From NCBI GenBank assembly GCA_949358305.1, contig OX442314.1, positions 59,281,369-59,345,368 of the forward strand: DNA of 64,000 nt, written 5' to 3'. A program made the translations under genes and the position numbers. This document shows, piece by piece, positions 62,301 through 64,000 of the stretch; position 1 is the first letter of the stretch; each line of letters starts with the position of its first letter. The notes below the pieces were generated by a model. That model was not told the origin of the DNA. It searched no databases and saw only the letters and a program-made list of their open reading frames with translations. The DNA comes from Strigamia acuminata. Lineage: Eukaryota > Arthropoda > Chilopoda > Geophilomorpha > Linotaeniidae.

Positions 62301-64000
62301 TTCTTTGGGTTAGGACGAATAAGTCCCTCCTCAACAATATGTCCGAGCACCTCAAGACTTGTCTTGCACAACTCCGTTTTTCCTGCGTTCATTGTAAACC
62401 CCGCTTGGTCGAGCAAAGTGAGCACTTTTTGCAAGTGGGTCACATGCTCTTCGAAGGTCTTACTAAACACGATTATGTCGTCGATGTACACAAAGACAAA
62501 CTTGTAGAGATGCTCAGCTAGAGTCAAATTCATGGCCCTTTGTAAGGTGGCAGGGCCATTGATCGGACCGAAGGGCATACGCGTATACTCGAAGAGTCCC
62601 CTGTGGGTGATAAACGCGAGATATCGTTCATCTCCAGGTCGGACCCCTATTTGGTGGAACGCTTCCCTTCCGTCGATGATGGAAAACCATTTTGCCCCAC
62701 CCAGATATGCAAAGATGTTGTCGATATCTGGGAGGGGATACACATCAGGCAAAGTTTGGGAGTTGATCGGCCTGAAGTCCATTGCGCAGCGCCAGCGTCC
62801 GTCCTTTTTGGGGACCACTACTGGCGCCACGGCGCAGTCGCTTTTGGAGCGCTTGATTACTCCTTGCGCCAACTTTTGGTCGATATAGGCATCGATTATT
62901 TCCCTTTTTGCCGGATTCACCGGACGTACCGGGACATGAATAGGTCGGAAATCAGGCTTCAGATTCACTTCAAACTGTGTGTTATTACAGAGCCCCAATT
63001 CCTCACGAAAGATGTGAGCAACTGGTTTCAACGCGTCCATTAAGTGATTAATGCGTTTTGGCTCCAACTGGTTACACAGCTGATCATACACCCAAGCGAG
63101 GTTGGTAGGATCTCTGTTTGGGATGTATTGGACGAAATTAACATCATGCTGTGTTGGAGTACTTTCCGCCTTTTGACAAGCAGAAGAGGGCTCCACGTTG
63201 TCGACGACATTTCTCTCTCCACTCGGAGAATCTGCAGTCTCAACCAACGTTCGTTTAGCCACCGCTTTGACTCTTGCTTTACGCAACTTAATGGCTCGAC
63301 GCATCTGACTCAAACACATGGCCTTTTTCCCAGGTTTACGCGTAACTCGCACGACGTTCCTTCGTGCGGTTTTTTCCCGTCTCTTAGGTGACCATATGAA
63401 TGTCCATTTTTGAGCGTCCTGCCCTCTTCGAGCAACAACCACTTTGACAATGCAAGGATTGTCCTCATGTGGGGGCTCGAATAACTCCACTTCGAAATTA
63501 CGCTTATTTAGCAAGACACAGTTAACCTCACTAATTGGTGGTTTTGTAGCAACCACAGGCTTCTCCTCTGCCTTCTCCTCCTTTGAAGGAATCTCGGGGA
63601 TCAGTTCCCCCTCCCTTTGGCCGACAAGCTTAACGGGCACCGCCGTTTCCTCTGGCTTGGGGACCGGCGGATTTCGCAAAGCCGGGAGGTTGTAAAGAGG
63701 GGGCCCCTTAACCGCAATTCCCTCCGGAAGGGAAGGTTGTTCCTTTGTTAAAAGGAATAAGATCACTGGATCAGATGCCCTAGCTTGCTCTTCCGTGAGG
63801 AAGGGGTGCCTCGTGCCATCCCCTAAGAGGAACCAGTATTCATTGGCGTGGTCCGTACACAGACCAACTGCCTTACAGAAATCTAGCCCCAAGAGGAGCT
63901 CTTGAGACCCCTCCTCTATGATGAGGCAAGTAAAGCAAACTACCGCCGTAGGAGCACGGACGGCTAGTTGTGCACAGCCAACCACTTTGGTAATATGATT
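59309..64000 (-). CDS. pol: E3 Pol polyprotein (5' end beyond the window)
   Basis: The frame is open to the window edge, so the true start and the protease active site are outside. Visible parts are the end of protease (ELLLGLDFCKAVGLCTDHAN), RT with FVYIDDIIVFS, RNase H with LQTDASYSGLGAALMQ, four AT-hooks in a Pro/Ser/Glu-rich linker (61075-61430), the integrase finger (HCLHFPPTSGHLG to CEPCQRAK), and the integrase triad in IYVDYFG, ISDNAPTF and LAERLNQ. The C-terminus is acidic. It is similar to E2 Pol along its whole length. The AT-hook linker is longer than in E2 because a module of about 45 residues carrying KRKRGRP is duplicated. Confidence 0.94.
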   Translation of the reverse strand, partial: NHITKVVGCAQLAVRAPTAVVCFTCLIIEEGSQELLLGLDFCKAVGLCTDHANEYWFLLGDGTRHPFLTEEQARASDPVILFLLTKEQPSLPEGIAVKGPPLYNLPALRNPPVPKPEETAVPVKLVGQREGELIPEIPSKEEKAEEKPVVATKPPISEVNCVLLNKRNFEVELFEPPHEDNPCIVKVVVARRGQDAQKWTFIWSPKRREKTARRNVVRVTRKPGKKAMCLSQMRRAIKLRKARVKAVAKRTLVETADSPSGERNVVDNVEPSSACQKAESTPTQHDVNFVQYIPNRDPTNLAWVYDQLCNQLEPKRINHLMDALKPVAHIFREELGLCNNTQFEVNLKPDFRPIHVPVRPVNPAKREIIDAYIDQKLAQGVIKRSKSDCAVAPVVVPKKDGRWRCAMDFRPINSQTLPDVYPLPDIDNIFAYLGGAKWFSIIDGREAFHQIGVRPGDERYLAFITHRGLFEYTRMPFGPINGPATLQRAMNLTLAEHLYKFVFVYIDDIIVFSKTFEEHVTHLQKVLTLLDQAGFTMNAGKTELCKTSLEVLGHIVEEGLIRPNPKKTDAISKYPAPTNLKELQRFKGMIGYYSSFFPGYSKTCEVFRVLMRKNAPWNWTAAHQAAFEYLKNQVSLSTLHRNFPDWSKPYILQTDASYSGLGAALMQINNDGVRVPIAFASRALNSAEKNYTATEIECLAAVWAVKRFRAYLELMDFYLESDHKSLTWLWAQREPKGRLARWILSLSEYRFTFLHCSGTKNRVADALSRAPVDPPIELDDEDCPALDDTYYCAYFDDFNDWPVLKMEELDEVAHWKSSNCKVVRAVTMRKQKRAFLARLNALSATTVDVCPVEDEPPPKRGRGRPRKNPIAKGPTQAGPLPGAQPTLPMSDEESVAVSLPKEDVPVKRKRGRPRKTPASGDMTQPKSLPVTRPIPPTSEEESGAVSLPIDVPEKRKRGRPKKVVGKRPVGRPKKIPIIFDRSTGSEASEMSLDSEELPGDTDSEEFQIPVIPRDLSPRTQPRRDLASPTPSIDAELLDHSEHSSDESFYSLPADHPTIEILPTQKAVKEAQLADEWSKGLILYLNSGYLPPGEMEAAELKKRAVDMAVHRGLLCKFPPTKIGQRAPTRRIYLPQSLRYKYFHCLHFPPTSGHLGIEKTLMRLKTRVFWPGMKKDVANWIKVCEPCQRAKVERRLPYGEMETAKPRRLFRTIYVDYFGKKLKSTGGHCYAFVMVDAASRWVDVRLTEKADVSTTVKQLKKFTYRWAYPKTIISDNAPTFRSAKFQAQCAEMGMVNKYISAYHPQGNLAERLNQSLKTCILAYIDEHTRWDKHIGSFILAINTAYQTSLKFSPYMMVTGQEARFPGDVDSDTDDGEPLPPDESRFLHRYLLRIREEARKNLDAAHLRHKRWYDRKRRPHTFKPGDWVTVKSRVLSSTDKQISSGFQHRTEGVYMIHRLLGPNTVLLMDQDGKISQPIHVSDLRHWYRAEEPEIEVSDVSSVASGAEDHEELDSELEIDEDIPQEDLDDISARVVKFQTEVRSICVDFEERNKRVKTSKLAAEIIS
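61075..61430 (-). other. AT-hook cluster in E3 Pol
   Basis: Four AT-hook cores are present, in coding order RGRGRPRKN, KRKRGRPRKT, KRKRGRPKK and RPVGRPKKI. The first three lie in repeated modules containing SDEES or SEEES, VSLP and P(V/E)KRKRGRP, evidence of expansion by duplication. Confidence 0.88.

Larger units (their letters stand above)
54246..64000 (-). mobile_element. Ty3/gypsy LTR retrotransposon E3 (3' part, runs off the window)
   Basis: The minus-strand element begins with its 3' LTR (54246-55375) directly at the satellite edge (...ACAAAG). It continues through an intact accessory ORF and most of pol; gag and the 5' LTR lie beyond 64000. Pol and the accessory protein closely resemble those of E2, so E2 and E3 are two families of one lineage. 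The TSD cannot be confirmed because the other end is outside; AAAG (54242-54245) is the expected left copy. Confidence 0.92.

Overview
The window is eukaryotic nuclear DNA from an animal, most likely an arthropod or another invertebrate. The evidence is one intact host gene, the RNA polymerase II subunit RPB3, whose protein is strongly animal-like, plus several intact LTR retrotransposons and a copia element primed by the internal part of initiator tRNA-Met, a mode known from insect copia. The lineage call is inference. Almost everything else is mobile or repetitive DNA, and all five large elements read on the minus strand.

Layout. (1) 42-16517 is a complete Ty3/gypsy element (E1) with 631-bp LTRs, TSD GACT, gag, pol and a third, spliced ORF. 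An intact copia element (C1, 5282-9907, TSD AAAGA, identical LTRs) sits inside its integrase region. (2) 16518-24288 is host DNA with decayed elements: a 49-bp tandem repeat, copia fragments, a hAT-type MITE and two TA-flanked MITEs. (3) 24289-25116 (minus) is RPB3, intronless, with a TATA-like promoter. (4) 25117-27291 is non-coding host DNA. (5) 27292-27629 and 46077-54245 are two parts of one A-rich satellite array with a 121-bp basic unit. (6) 27630-46076 is a second gypsy element (E2), inserted in the satellite with TSD AGTT and 991-bp LTRs. It carries gag, pol and an accessory ORF, and the accessory ORF is split by a second copia-type element (C2, 30288-36141, TSD GAATG). C2 has no reverse transcriptase. 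(7) 54246-64000 is the 3' part of a third gypsy element (E3), a relative of E2. It also starts inside the satellite and runs off the window.

How the parts fit. E2 and E3 are autonomous-type gypsy elements with two unusual traits. Their pol carries three or four AT-hook motifs between RNase H and integrase, and they encode an accessory protein with a pair of DnaJ-type CxxCxGxG motifs. Both are inserted in an array of helically phased A-tracts, the kind of DNA AT-hooks bind, so AT-hook-guided integration into satellite DNA is the most interesting hypothesis here. E1, which lacks AT-hooks, lies outside the array. C1 and C2 are younger than their hosts: their LTR pairs are identical by eye, against 4 differences per 631 bp in E1 and 3 per 991 bp in E2. 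In both cases the host reading frame is continuous when the copia and one TSD copy are disregarded. Coordinates and motif matches were read by eye, and no database search was possible.
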